DNA of 64,000 nt, taken from IMG/VR virus record IMGVR_UViG_3300012205_000277, positions 1 through 64,000 of that record, one strand, 5' to 3'. Below the pieces are notes generated by a model. That model saw only the letters and a list, made by a program, of their open reading frames with translations. It had not been told where the DNA came from and searched no databases. The position numbers and the translations under genes are program-made. The first letter of the stretch is position 1; the number at the start of each line of letters is the position of its first letter. Below, one piece after another: positions 8,439 through 16,263 of this stretch. This DNA comes from a virus.

Positions 8439-8884
8439 TAGGGATGCTCCTGTTGAAACATTTGAAACGTGGTCCGCCGCCCACAGGTCTTGCAGCAGAA
8501 CGTTTCCATACTGAAGTCGGGCTCGAACCCGGACGTGGATCCACAGCCTCTGCAGGCGAGCTCCGCCTGCAAGCCGATTTGGCCGAGATTGAAGTAATCG
8601 TTGAAGTCGCGGAATTGGGTTAGGTTTGGATTTTTCTTGATTGCCTGGCCAAGCGCTTCCTCATCGAGTGCGCCATTGGGCATTATCCAGCGCGGGCCGG
8701 GTAATTCCCAGGACCTAGGTGCGACCAGCGGCTGCCAGGTTTCCGGCCATTTCCATGGTGTACTTGGATTTGTAACGGACGGCCTAGCAACAGTGGGTGC
8801 GGATGCGATGGATGCTTGCGGCTCCGGCTCCGCAGGCGAGCAGATTTCCGAATCTTCGAGCACGATCCTGCGGTCGAGCGCCAT
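8438..8884 (-). CDS. Zinc-ribbon hypothetical protein
   Basis: A 148-aa protein with a Pro-rich first third (WKWPETWQPL, LPGPRW) and a C-terminal zinc ribbon, CRGCG...CCKTCG, in the last 40 residues. The family is unknown. It starts the run of overlapping genes that continues into the sugar cluster. Confidence 0.65.
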   Translation of the reverse strand: MALDRRIVLEDSEICSPAEPEPQASIASAPTVARPSVTNPSTPWKWPETWQPLVAPRSWELPGPRWIMPNGALDEEALGQAIKKNPNLTQFRDFNDYFNLGQIGLQAELACRGCGSTSGFEPDFSMETFCCKTCGRRTTFQMFQQEHP

Positions 8885-8920
8885 CGGCGGATTCTATAAT
8901 AGAAAATCTAAGAGGGCAAG

Positions 8921-9154
8921 TTATTGGGCGGTGATTTTTACGATTTGCTCGATTGGGATAAACGTCAGTACGCCGCTGGCATCTGTAAACCAAAACCCGC
9001 CGGAGCGCACAATATTCGAAACCATCAAGCTATAATCGGCCTGACTGCCTCCCGCTGAAACGATAGTTATCGTCACAGTCGTCGTTGTGATTACGGCTGG
9101 CGAAGCCCCGCTGTAGACTAAATAGGTGATTATTATTGTGGTTGGATTTGCCAA
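8921..9154 (-). CDS. Small hypothetical virion-block protein
   Basis: A 77-aa protein of alternating hydrophobic and Thr residues (TIIITYLVY, TTTTVTITIV), likely a beta-rich fold. It ends TAA. No family recognised. Position after the capsid genes suggests a small head or connector part. Confidence 0.55.
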   Translation of the reverse strand: MANPTTIIITYLVYSGASPAVITTTTVTITIVSAGGSQADYSLMVSNIVRSGGFWFTDASGVLTFIPIEQIVKITAQ

Positions 9155-9176
9155 CTTAGCCCCTTAGATGTATACT
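9148..9176 (+). promoter_or_regulatory. Sigma-70-like promoter, plus strand
   Basis: TTGCCA at 9148-9153 and TATACT at 9171-9176 are separated by exactly 17 nt. It points rightward, against the surrounding minus-strand genes, and would start a transcript near 9183. Confidence 0.55.
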
Positions 9177-9182
9177 TATGTT

Positions 9183-9275
9183 CGGCGTGGATAAGCCAGG
9201 TATGACTATATGGGCTGCGGCAAGACTTGCAATGGCAGGCAAGGCCGAGGGAGCGAATTCTGCTCCCTCTTTTTT
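9183..9275 (+). ncRNA. Candidate plus-strand small RNA in the virion block
   Basis: About 93 nt lie between a good plus-strand promoter and an intrinsic terminator in a gap between two minus-strand genes. An ATG at 9178 opens a 34-codon frame, but it starts before the predicted transcript, has no ribosome site and reads through the terminator stem, so a non-coding RNA is preferred. It would be divergent from the gene at 8921-9154. Confidence 0.45.
9247..9275 (+). terminator. Rho-independent terminator, plus strand
   Basis: GAGGGAGC at 9247-9254 pairs with GCTCCCTC at 9262-9269 (8 bp, 7-nt loop) and is followed by six T. There is no T-run in the opposite sense, so it acts on rightward transcription only. 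Confidence 0.75.
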
Positions 9276-9289
9276 CACCTGAATTCGCA

Positions 9290-9544
9290 TTACGTAACGT
9301 CCGGAGTGCCTTCGTCGATGATGCCCGGTTTTTGGCCGCCGTAAATATAAGCTTGATAATTCGTTACGGCCGTTTGTGCCGCTTGATAGGCAGCTTTGTT
9401 CGTTTCGCTGGTTTCGATGCCGGCCTGATAAGTAGCCAACGTCGACGCTGCCGTCGCCTGCAAAACGGCGAGCTGCGTCAATTGCGCCGCTGTCGGAACA
9501 TGAGGCGCATCTGCGCCTTGCGGATTCCCTGCTGCTGCTGGCAT
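9290..9544 (-). CDS. Small Ala/Gln-rich virion-block protein
   Basis: An 84-aa protein: Pro/Ala-rich start, then a long helix (TAAQLTQLAVLQATAAS, NKAAYQAAQTAVTNYQAY), consistent with a coiled coil. It sits directly downstream of the capsid gene. No family recognised; a minor head protein is possible. Confidence 0.6.
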   Translation of the reverse strand: MPAAAGNPQGADAPHVPTAAQLTQLAVLQATAASTLATYQAGIETSETNKAAYQAAQTAVTNYQAYIYGGQKPGIIDEGTPDVT

Positions 9545-9576
9545 AGGCCCTCTCCTTCAGAAATCGCCAGCCGCTA

Positions 9577-11256
9577 TCAGGCCGGGGCGACGAACGGTCC
9601 GCAGCCGGTGCGGATCGCGGAAACCCATGGCATGTAGTGCGCCAGGACTTCCTGTACGTAGGTACCGAAGGTCCACTGGCGCGTCACGATCGGCCATTCG
9701 ATCGCGTAGTAGTCGCGCTGCATGAGGAACGTGCGTACCGCGGGGATCCGGCTGTGCGGATACGGGTTCTTGTTGATGTCATAGAGCATCGTGCCTTGCG
9801 GGAACATGGGGTGAATGCGAATCGGGATAGTGTCGCCGCCGGTCGGGTTGACGCTGTACTTCGATTTGTAACCGGTCACGACGAACCCGCCGAGGATGCC
9901 GGCTTGCTGCTCCATCTGGCTGACCTGGAACATGTAGCTGTTGTTCCCGGTCGAAGAGAAGATGATGGCGGACTCGAGGTTGGCTTTGACGTCGGCGGAA
10001 ACCCAAATGGCATCGGGCTGCGCCTGGAAGTTGGTCCAGAGATATTGGAGGTCGCTTTCGAGTTCGGCGACTTGGCCGTTGCCTGCCGGAGTGAACGATC
10101 CGCCGTTCATATCGGTCCACAGGCCGTTCTGGAAAGTATAGGTGCCCAAGCCGTCGAAATCGGTTGGCTGGAAGCTGTTGTCGGTCGAGAGCCCGGCGGC
10201 GTTGCCAAGTTGGGTGCCGGCGGCGACGGCGGAAATCGTGTAGTTCGGCCAAGCAGTGATGGCGCCAAGCTTGACGTTGCCGGTGGCGGCGGTGACGTTG
10301 ACGCCCCAGAACCAGGCATAACCAACGGCACCCTTTACGGCGGGCACGGAAACGGTGACTTTCTGGGCCGTGGCGTTGGTCGTAACGATGGCGGCCACGT
10401 TTGAAATCGAGCTGCAGCCGCAAGCCACGTTCGTCGTGCTGCCATCGGCGTTCGTCCGGCTATAACTCGGGGTGATGCCGTTGACAACGCTTGGCGGCGC
10501 CGCATAACCGGCTTGGCCGCCCGGGTTCATGCCGTAAGCGGTGATGGCCACGACTGCGGCGACAACGTTTGCGCCGTTGCCAAGAGCGGTGCCGGCAATC
10601 AAGGTCGAGGTTACGTTCGGAGCCTGCCCAAGGGCGAAACCGAGGTTTCCCGCCGCCGTGCCGCTGTTGCCCCACAGCGTCATCATCTCTTCTTGCAGGC
10701 GCAGGCGCGCCAGGTTGCGGAAATGCTCATCGGCCAGGTTGTCGGTGTAGCCTTCGCCGGCAAACTGTGCCGTGAAGGTTTCCCCGCCTTCCATGCCGAG
10801 TTCCTTGTAGGTGGCCAGGTAATCGATTTCGTTCGGGGTGGCCGTCGCGTTGCGCTGCCCTTCGAGCACGCCGGCATAGACAAACGTGGAATTCGGATTG
10901 CGCGTGGCCTTCCAATGCGCCGCGGTGCCGACGCCATCGTTGACGCGGCCTTGGCGGGGGATCATCTGGATGAACGGAGTGAGCAGCGGGAAAATGAAGT
11001 AGGCCGGTCCCCGGAGGTCGAAAAAGTTGAAGCCCGTGCTGGTCGTGACGCCCGCCTTGATCAGCGCGCGCCCGACCGCCTTGACGAGCGGGTGATCCCA
11101 GTTCCAATCCTTCGGGTCGACTTCGCCGCCCAGCGTCTTCGGCATGGCTCGCTTCATCAAGATAGCGAGTTCCGATCCAGGAGCGTACGCCTTGGCCATG
11201 CTGCTGCGCGACCCGGCCATGGCGGCTTTGTAAAAATTCTGATCCATGCTTTTCAT
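9577..11256 (-). CDS. Major capsid protein with an inserted Ig-like domain
   Basis: A 559-aa protein in the position of the HK97-fold capsid, after the protease and the His-rich protein. FFDLRGPAYFIFPLLTPFIQ resembles capsid N-arm and E-loop regions. The C-terminal part (IWVSADVKANLESAI, GGFVVTGYKSKY, PIRIHPMFPQGTMLYD) has the P-domain pattern. Residues about 240-340 (TPSYSRTNADGSTTN, VTVSVPAVKGAVGYAWFWGV) read as a fibronectin/Ig-like insert displayed on the surface. The length is well above the usual 300-400 aa, explained by the insert. The start is supported by GGAG 8 nt upstream. Confidence 0.75.
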   Translation of the reverse strand: MKSMDQNFYKAAMAGSRSSMAKAYAPGSELAILMKRAMPKTLGGEVDPKDWNWDHPLVKAVGRALIKAGVTTSTGFNFFDLRGPAYFIFPLLTPFIQMIPRQGRVNDGVGTAAHWKATRNPNSTFVYAGVLEGQRNATATPNEIDYLATYKELGMEGGETFTAQFAGEGYTDNLADEHFRNLARLRLQEEMMTLWGNSGTAAGNLGFALGQAPNVTSTLIAGTALGNGANVVAAVVAITAYGMNPGGQAGYAAPPSVVNGITPSYSRTNADGSTTNVACGCSSISNVAAIVTTNATAQKVTVSVPAVKGAVGYAWFWGVNVTAATGNVKLGAITAWPNYTISAVAAGTQLGNAAGLSTDNSFQPTDFDGLGTYTFQNGLWTDMNGGSFTPAGNGQVAELESDLQYLWTNFQAQPDAIWVSADVKANLESAIIFSSTGNNSYMFQVSQMEQQAGILGGFVVTGYKSKYSVNPTGGDTIPIRIHPMFPQGTMLYDINKNPYPHSRIPAVRTFLMQRDYYAIEWPIVTRQWTFGTYVQEVLAHYMPWVSAIRTGCGPFVAPA

Positions 11257-11307
11257 TGCTGTGCTCCTAACGGAAATTTCGCTTCTTGAATCTTGGAACC
11301 GGCCTTA

Positions 11308-11991
11308 TCAGGCTTCGACGTCGGCCAGTTTTTCGAATTCCATGGGAACCGGGATCTTCTCCGCTGCGGCCGGCGCGCCCGCGCGGGGAACGGCAGTGAT
11401 CCCGGGCCGGTTCGGAGTGACCGCGGATACCGCCGTCGGTATGATCTTGTCGCCGAGCGTGGCGGAAATCCCCTTCAGCACCATCTCGCGAATCTTTTCC
11501 TGGACCGCAGGGTCGGTGTCGAAACTTTCCAGAGCCTTCTTGGTCAAATGCTGGGTCGTTTCATGAATCATGGCTTCGATGCCGCCGGAAGGCACAACAA
11601 GAGCAGTGCCATCGGCGCCTTTGACAACGCCAACGGTGCTGCCGCCCCACTCCGCGGCCATGGCCTTCATGGCGTCGATTTCGGCTTTCATCGTTTCGGC
11701 ATGAGCGGCATGCGCTTTTGCAAGGGCCTCGTGATGCGCGGCCATTTGCGTGTGGTGCGTGGCGCCCTTGGCCATGTGCGCCTTCATGTCGTGATCGTTG
11801 GCCATGCCGTCGTGCGTGGCCTTGTAGTGCGCGGCATGCTCGCTGTGCGCCGCCTTCATCGCGTCATGGTGCGCCGCTGCGGCGGCATGGAAAGCGTGGG
11901 TCTTTTCCAGGTCCTGCGCCTGCTTTGTGAAGAAATTCCCGATGGAGCGCCCGGCCTTCTCAAGATCGGCTGCTTCGGTAAGTTTGAACAT
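11308..11991 (-). CDS. His/Ala-rich coiled-coil protein, scaffold-like
   Basis: A 227-aa protein. The ATG at 11991 is preceded by AGGAGG with good spacing; the frame further upstream looks like shadow. Residues about 30-105 are an Ala/His/Met/Lys-rich helix with many HH and AxxH steps (AAAAAHHDAMKAAHSEHAAH). A helical region and a Pro-rich tail follow. Position between protease and capsid, and high helix content, suggest a scaffolding protein. The histidine density could also bind metal. Neither role is shown by a recognised family. Confidence 0.6.
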   Translation of the reverse strand: MFKLTEAADLEKAGRSIGNFFTKQAQDLEKTHAFHAAAAAHHDAMKAAHSEHAAHYKATHDGMANDHDMKAHMAKGATHHTQMAAHHEALAKAHAAHAETMKAEIDAMKAMAAEWGGSTVGVVKGADGTALVVPSGGIEAMIHETTQHLTKKALESFDTDPAVQEKIREMVLKGISATLGDKIIPTAVSAVTPNRPGITAVPRAGAPAAAEKIPVPMEFEKLADVEA

Positions 11992-12025
11992 CGTTCCTCC
12001 TAGAATCTTTAGAAAAAATCCCGTT

Positions 12026-13228
12026 TTAGGCCACGCGCGCCTTGACTTCGGCAAGCATTTCGCGCGTCTCTTCGTCCACCATGGCGACCAGCGTCTGTGT
12101 CAGCGCGGCCACGTTACCGGCCAGCATCTCGGGCAACTGCGAATTTTCGTCCAGTTCGTATTCCTGCTCGCAGGCAACCGAAAACACCAGGCAGGCCAGT
12201 TCCTCGAGCGAACAGGCTAAGCGCGAAACTTCCCACATGCCCTTGGCCAGCTTCCCCATATCGGCGTCGAGCGCGGCCAAGCGCTGGCTGGCAATCTTTT
12301 CCAGGTTCTGATTCAGATAAACCCGCGCGGACTTGCGCATCAGGGTGCGGATGGCGGCAATCTTCGTTTCCTCGGTAGTCACATCGACCCCGAATTTCTT
12401 GGCGGCAGCAACGATCTTGCCGCGTACTTTGGCCTTCTCTTTTTCCGGCGCGGCCACCATCTTCGCAATGCTCCGGCGGACATAGCCGGCTTCGTGCACC
12501 GGATAGTCCCAAGTTTCCGTCTTGTCGAGGTCGGGAACATGCGCAAAAGCCGTGCTCTCTAAATCCTTTCCGCCTATTCGCTTGGTTTTCTTGACTGGCG
12601 TTGCTGCTGCTGCTGCCGCGGGCATGATCCCTGTCGTAATCGGCGTCGCTTTGACTGCCTTCAAGAGGCTGACTTCGGCCTCGAGCGCCGCGATCCGCGG
12701 ATCGGATCCAGGAACTTCCGTCTTGAGGAACTTGCGCATTTCAATGCTTCCGTCGGTCTTTATGTATGCGAAGTGAGCCGTTGGGAGGCAGGGGTTGTCG
12801 ACTAAAGAAATTTCTGACGGATTCGCCACGTAGCGCATGCAGTTTTTGAAAACCGGATCGGGAACTTGATTGCCGACTTTGCGGCCGCCTTGAGAAAAAC
12901 CGGTGTAAACTCGCTCTTCGACTTTTTTCCAGGCATCGTCGTCAATTACCTTAAAAGTCATTTCGATCTCTTTGTCGGAGTCATCGAAATTGAATCCGAT
13001 GCCCTTGCCCACCGCGGAAAGCTGATGCATTTCTCGCAACGGCATGATATTCGCGCCGTCGGTGGCTTTTGACATTTCCGTGATCAGCGCCTGGTAGTAG
13101 GGCTTGGATTTTTCATAATCGCAAACTTCAAGATCCTTATCGGGCAATTCGGCGGTGACGATGCCCGACACTTCGCGCTTGGCGGCATTCACCTTTGTAA
13201 AAGGGAGGAATTTTAAGAGGTCAGACAT
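12026..13228 (-). CDS. Prohead protease-like protein (XkdF type) with long C-terminal region
   Basis: A 400-aa protein. Residues 1-150 match the XkdF-like prohead serine protease pattern: NIMPLREMHQLSAVGKG, RVYTGFSQGGRK, ANPSEISLVDNPCLPTAHF. The candidate catalytic His is in REMHQ and the Ser in GFS or EIS. Residues about 215-290 include a KRIGGKDL segment and a ChaB-like stretch (HEAGYVRRSIAKMVAAP). The rest is helical and may act as a built-in scaffold. Such enzymes cleave capsid scaffold during head maturation. ATG at 13228 has GGAG-type sequence nearby. Confidence 0.7.
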   Translation of the reverse strand: MSDLLKFLPFTKVNAAKREVSGIVTAELPDKDLEVCDYEKSKPYYQALITEMSKATDGANIMPLREMHQLSAVGKGIGFNFDDSDKEIEMTFKVIDDDAWKKVEERVYTGFSQGGRKVGNQVPDPVFKNCMRYVANPSEISLVDNPCLPTAHFAYIKTDGSIEMRKFLKTEVPGSDPRIAALEAEVSLLKAVKATPITTGIMPAAAAAATPVKKTKRIGGKDLESTAFAHVPDLDKTETWDYPVHEAGYVRRSIAKMVAAPEKEKAKVRGKIVAAAKKFGVDVTTEETKIAAIRTLMRKSARVYLNQNLEKIASQRLAALDADMGKLAKGMWEVSRLACSLEELACLVFSVACEQEYELDENSQLPEMLAGNVAALTQTLVAMVDEETREMLAEVKARVA

Positions 13229-13233
13229 TTCAC

Positions 13234-13269
13234 AAAAACCGTATCGAAGAAATGCACCACATACAACTA
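13234..13269 (-). promoter_or_regulatory. Leader/promoter element, copy B
   Basis: Matches 2241-2276 at 29 of 36 positions and sits 6 nt before the protease start. See copy A for the shared core. Confidence 0.5.
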
Positions 13270-13299
13270 ATTTCTTATAACTAGGATTGGCAGCATTAG

Positions 13300-13333
13300 A
13301 AACTTAGGCTGCGGGGAATAAAAACTTAGGCTG
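13300..13333. repeat. Direct repeat AAACTTAGGCTG, two copies
   Basis: AAACTTAGGCTG is exact at 13322-13333. At 13300-13311 the sequence is AAACTTAGGCTG, 22 nt earlier. A third exact copy is at 62156-62167, across the ligase stop codon. Three copies of a 12-mer are not expected by chance in 64 kb. Function unknown. Confidence 0.6.
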
Positions 13334-13412
13334 TTTCTGTTAAAATCAAGCGGCGGACGGCTGTTGAAAGCAGCGCGCCCGCCAGCATAACGAGTCGTTG
13401 GAGGACTCAACC

Positions 13413-13892
13413 ATGCGCTCTCACTTTAATGGCAAACCGGTACAGTTTCAATGGTTGATTCACCGGGTCAAAGAACACAAATCAAATAAATGTCTATTCT
13501 GGGATGGCCGTCTTGAGAAAACCGGATATGCAAGGATTCGGTCAGAGAATGGTCCAAAGGAATTCGTCCATCGAATAGCATATCGGCTGTTTGTAAAACC
13601 AATCCCGAAAGGCAAGTTTGTTCTGCATCATTGCGACAATCGTTCTTGTTTTTGGTATATGCATCTTTATCTTGGTACAAAGAAGAAGAATTCGGAGGAT
13701 ATGGTCGAACGCGGGAGAAGCATGCGCGGAGAAAGGAATTGTAAAGCAAAGCTCACACCAGAAAATGTTATTGAGATACGAAGGCTTTACAAAGAAGGAA
13801 TCAATGCAACGGTCTTGGGATTCCGCTTCGGGGTGGATAGAACCGTAGCGTGGCAGGCCGCCACGCGAAGAACATGGAAATATTTAACCTGA
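13413..13892 (+). CDS. HNH endonuclease (free-standing homing endonuclease type)
   Basis: A 159-aa protein, the only plus-strand gene in the virion block. CLFWDGRLEKTGYARIRS, FVHRIAYRLFVKPIPKGKFVLHHCDNRSCF and HLYLGTKKKNSEDM form the phage HNH pattern, with HHCDN holding catalytic histidines. The tail AKLTPENVIEIRRLYKEG is a DNA-binding HTH seen in this group. It lies between protease and MuF-like genes and overlaps the 3' end of the latter by 9 nt, like an insertion. A minor start at 13398 is less likely. Confidence 0.8.
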   Translation: MRSHFNGKPVQFQWLIHRVKEHKSNKCLFWDGRLEKTGYARIRSENGPKEFVHRIAYRLFVKPIPKGKFVLHHCDNRSCFWYMHLYLGTKKKNSEDMVERGRSMRGERNCKAKLTPENVIEIRRLYKEGINATVLGFRFGVDRTVAWQAATRRTWKYLT

Positions 13893-14753
13893 AACTTCTG
13901 TAACGATTAAAACACATGCACAATTCGGATGATCTGGCGGCATCACCGAGCCGCTGGCAAATGGTTTATTGATTTCCATTTCTCCTTGAGCTTCGTTAGT
14001 TAAACATTCGTCGCAAGGTTCAAGATTCGATGTGAGCCATTTCACTTTCCTCACTAGCCCCGACTGAATCCAGGCCGAAAAATTTCCCCCGGCTTGCGCC
14101 CGACTGATTTCCGTTCTAGCAATCATGGCCGCTCGCGCTTCGCTAAAAATACCACTACCGGTTGCCTCTTCTTCCAGTGCCTCATGAATAGCTGATTTTA
14201 TTTCTTCAAGCGGAGTCTCTTCGGTGAAGGCGTCAGCAATAATTTCACGTATTTTATCACGGCTCGTATTTGATATTGCCCATTTAGCGTCCGGATTCTG
14301 AACGAGGGTCCCTTCGACGTCCCGTTTCATGCCAACCATTTCGGCGGCACGCTCGCGAGCATAATTTTCGGCAGTGGTGTTGGCCGATGCGATCATGCCG
14401 GCAGTGGAGAATTCAATCTGCAGAGCTCCCTGGCCGATCCCGGAGAGCATCGCGGATTCGAGTGCCGGCTGGACCTCGAGCGGCAAGCTTTCCCATTCTT
14501 TTTCTAGCGCGGCAATCACAGCGTCGGCGAAGGCTTGCACATCGTCATCGAGAGACTTCCGGAGCAGCTTCGCGTAGCTTTTCGAAGCATGGGGCCCGGC
14601 GATGGAATTAGCCGAACTGAAGGCGATGCGTTCGCGCTCGGCCGCGGAATCGCCTTGATGCTTTTTCCACTCGCTGTTAAAGACGTGCAACCATTGACGC
14701 CGGCGCGACGAGGGAACGTATTTAGGGACCTGCGACTCACTAGAGTAAGGCAC
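13884..14753 (-). CDS. MuF-like head morphogenesis protein
   Basis: A 289-aa protein with a GTG start. Residues 1-55 (YVPSSRRRQWLHVFNSEWKK) resemble a ChaB-like domain. Residues about 150-285 match the Mu gpF / SPP1 gp7 family, ending with CDECLTNEAQGE and PPDHPNCACVL, the conserved Cys/His end of MuF domains. These proteins sit inside the head near the portal, and some are carriers for ejected effectors. It lies between the portal and capsid genes as usual, although several small genes intervene. Confidence 0.8.
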   Translation of the reverse strand: MPYSSESQVPKYVPSSRRRQWLHVFNSEWKKHQGDSAAERERIAFSSANSIAGPHASKSYAKLLRKSLDDDVQAFADAVIAALEKEWESLPLEVQPALESAMLSGIGQGALQIEFSTAGMIASANTTAENYARERAAEMVGMKRDVEGTLVQNPDAKWAISNTSRDKIREIIADAFTEETPLEEIKSAIHEALEEEATGSGIFSEARAAMIARTEISRAQAGGNFSAWIQSGLVRKVKWLTSNLEPCDECLTNEAQGEMEINKPFASGSVMPPDHPNCACVLIVTEVSG

Positions 14754-14791
14754 GGATGGATTGTGACTTCAGAATTGCCGACTCGTCAAGG

Positions 14792-15193
14792 TTATCTTCC
14801 GGCCAGCCGCGAGTTCATCCATCCCATGGCTTCTTCGATGCCCCGAGATGGAACTTCGACTTCGAATTCCTTATCGTCAAAATAAATTCGCCGAAGCTTC
14901 TTTGCTACATCAGCAGATGCTGCATCAGCAGGCCGAAAATCCCATAGGCATGTTGGTACTTTGGCGAGATTACGCATTTTTATCATCAAATCCCAGGTCC
15001 CGTACCGCCAAAGTTCGGTTTCGGGGTAGAACAGGCCGGCTTCTACTGGTTCGTTCAAAATCACTTCCCGGGCTCGCTTGTAAGCAATTGCGTCCGCCCA
15101 CATTTGGTCGTCAGCCGCTGCATTCAATTCCGGCGCCACAAAGAGGCCGATGATCCCGCCGAACAGAACTTTGAAAAAGGATTTACGCTCCAT
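14792..15193 (-). CDS. Chimeric small protein: exported-type N-terminus plus portal-derived C-terminus
   Basis: A 133-aa protein. It begins MERKSFFKVLFGGIIGLF, the same opening style as the next gene upstream (MERKSFLRTILLSPFAVL), like an export signal. The last 22 residues (VPSRGIEEAMGWMNSRLAG) match the portal segment DRIEEAMEWMNSQLAG. The DNA at 14795-14855 and 20125-20185 is close to 80% identical by eye. A recombination that pasted a portal fragment onto an unrelated gene is the simplest explanation. Function unknown. Confidence 0.65.
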   Translation of the reverse strand: MERKSFFKVLFGGIIGLFVAPELNAAADDQMWADAIAYKRAREVILNEPVEAGLFYPETELWRYGTWDLMIKMRNLAKVPTCLWDFRPADAASADVAKKLRRIYFDDKEFEVEVPSRGIEEAMGWMNSRLAGR

Positions 15194-15590
15194 GATTGAT
15201 CCTCAGCCACCGTCCGTCAGGAAGTGTTATAGTGCCAGTCTCTCGAAATTGCCGCATATTGTTTTTAAACGCCGTCACCTGCTCTGTTGTTGGCTGCTTT
15301 GGGTGTAAAAGACCGCATTTCTGGCAATCCTCCACATTAAACAGAAAGCCTCCCAGTTCGCCGTTCGGTTCACCGACTATGGCGGCAGCCTCTTTAAGCG
15401 TTAGGCGCGTGGGTTGTGATTGGCAATCCCAGGCTATACCAGGAGGAAGTAATCCGGGCATGCCCGGAGAATAATCTACCGTCATCTTAATATCGGTTGG
15501 CCTAGGCCACAAGCAAACGGCCTTCAGTTTTGCCGCCAGCACCGCGAACGGCGATAGCAGAATGGTGCGAAGAAAAGATTTACGTTCCAT
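15183..15590 (-). CDS. Hypothetical protein with signal-like N-terminus
   Basis: A 135-aa protein. The N-terminus MERKSFLRTILLSPFAVLAA is a basic-hydrophobic export-like segment and parallels the downstream gene. The middle has EDCQKCGLLHPKQP (two Cys) and the end TITLPDGRWLRIN. No family recognised. It overlaps the downstream start by 11 nt. Confidence 0.65.
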   Translation of the reverse strand: MERKSFLRTILLSPFAVLAAKLKAVCLWPRPTDIKMTVDYSPGMPGLLPPGIAWDCQSQPTRLTLKEAAAIVGEPNGELGGFLFNVEDCQKCGLLHPKQPTTEQVTAFKNNMRQFRETGTITLPDGRWLRINHGA

Positions 15591-15599
15591 ATTGCCTCC

Positions 15600-15806
15600 T
15601 CAATCAAAGTTCCTGGTCGTTGTTACGAGGTAAGAGTCCTTGCCCCTAATCTCAATGGTGAGCGTCTTAAACGCCGTACAAAGAGCTGGAGCTAATTTTT
15701 TTAGCAGTTCGTCGTCCAACCCTTCAGACTCCAAGGTAACAACGGTGCGAACCGACCAACTGTCACCTTTTTTATTTGGTTTGGTTTTACTAGTGGTTAT
15801 CTTCAT
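15600..15806 (-). CDS. Small hypothetical protein
   Basis: A 68-aa protein starting MKITTSKTKPNKKGDSWS at the ATG that overlaps the upstream stop (ATGA). Strand-rich pattern (VRTVVTLESEG, LTIEIRGKDSYLV). Family unknown. Confidence 0.65.
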   Translation of the reverse strand: MKITTSKTKPNKKGDSWSVRTVVTLESEGLDDELLKKLAPALCTAFKTLTIEIRGKDSYLVTTTRNFD

Positions 15807-16015
15807 AGCGATCCTATGTAGCTGAGAGTGGTCGAGCCACAATTCGGGCAATATTTCCAAGCTTTGCTGGCGATCCCTACACTATTTGATTCGCATACCA
15901 GACATTCAAAAACTTTTGCCCTGAGCAATAATTCTATAAGTTCTGTCGCGGCCGGCATGCCTTCTGCACAAGTTCGGAAAAGTTCTTCATCGGTCATTTC
16001 TTCCGCTGATTTCAT
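15803..16015 (-). CDS. Small zinc-ribbon protein
   Basis: A 70-aa protein with a helical N-terminus (EEMTDEELFRTCAEGM) and CLVCESNSVGI...YCPNCGS, a four-cysteine ribbon. It overlaps both neighbours by ATGA. A regulatory or nucleic-acid-binding role is likely but unproven. Confidence 0.7.
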   Translation of the reverse strand: MKSAEEMTDEELFRTCAEGMPAATELIELLLRAKVFECLVCESNSVGIASKAWKYCPNCGSTTLSYIGSL

Positions 16016-16236
16016 AATTGTCCCTTTGTCCTAACGCGCGCCTTCGGCTGCTCGCCGCCGACAACGCTCTTGCGAATGAACTGCTCGATATCCGACTCGC
16101 GGTATTTGATTGCGGAGCCCAAGCGCACAAAGGGCAGTCGAGGCGTGCCGAGTGATCGCCACTTTTCCAAAGTTTTTGGACTAAGGCCGAGTTTCTCGGC
16201 CGCTTCTCGCTGATTCAGCAGTTGCGCGGATGTCAT
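16012..16236 (-). CDS. Excisionase/AlpA-like winged-helix protein
   Basis: A 74-aa protein from MTSAQLLNQREAAEKLGL. NQREAAEKLGLSPKTLEKWR and VRLGSAIKYRESDIEQFI are the MerR-like HTH_17 hallmarks shared by excisionases and AlpA-type regulators. The reading frame is open upstream through GAA CGG to the TAG that ends the 16264-17217 gene, so amber readthrough would fuse them. Confidence 0.75.
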   Translation of the reverse strand: MTSAQLLNQREAAEKLGLSPKTLEKWRSLGTPRLPFVRLGSAIKYRESDIEQFIRKSVVGGEQPKARVRTKGQL

Positions 16237-16263
16237 TTTTTCCCCCCAGGGAAACAATTCCCG

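Noticed and set aside
9637-11289. Long plus-strand frames opposite the capsid gene
   Set aside because: Antisense shadows of a GC-rich gene with strong codon bias.
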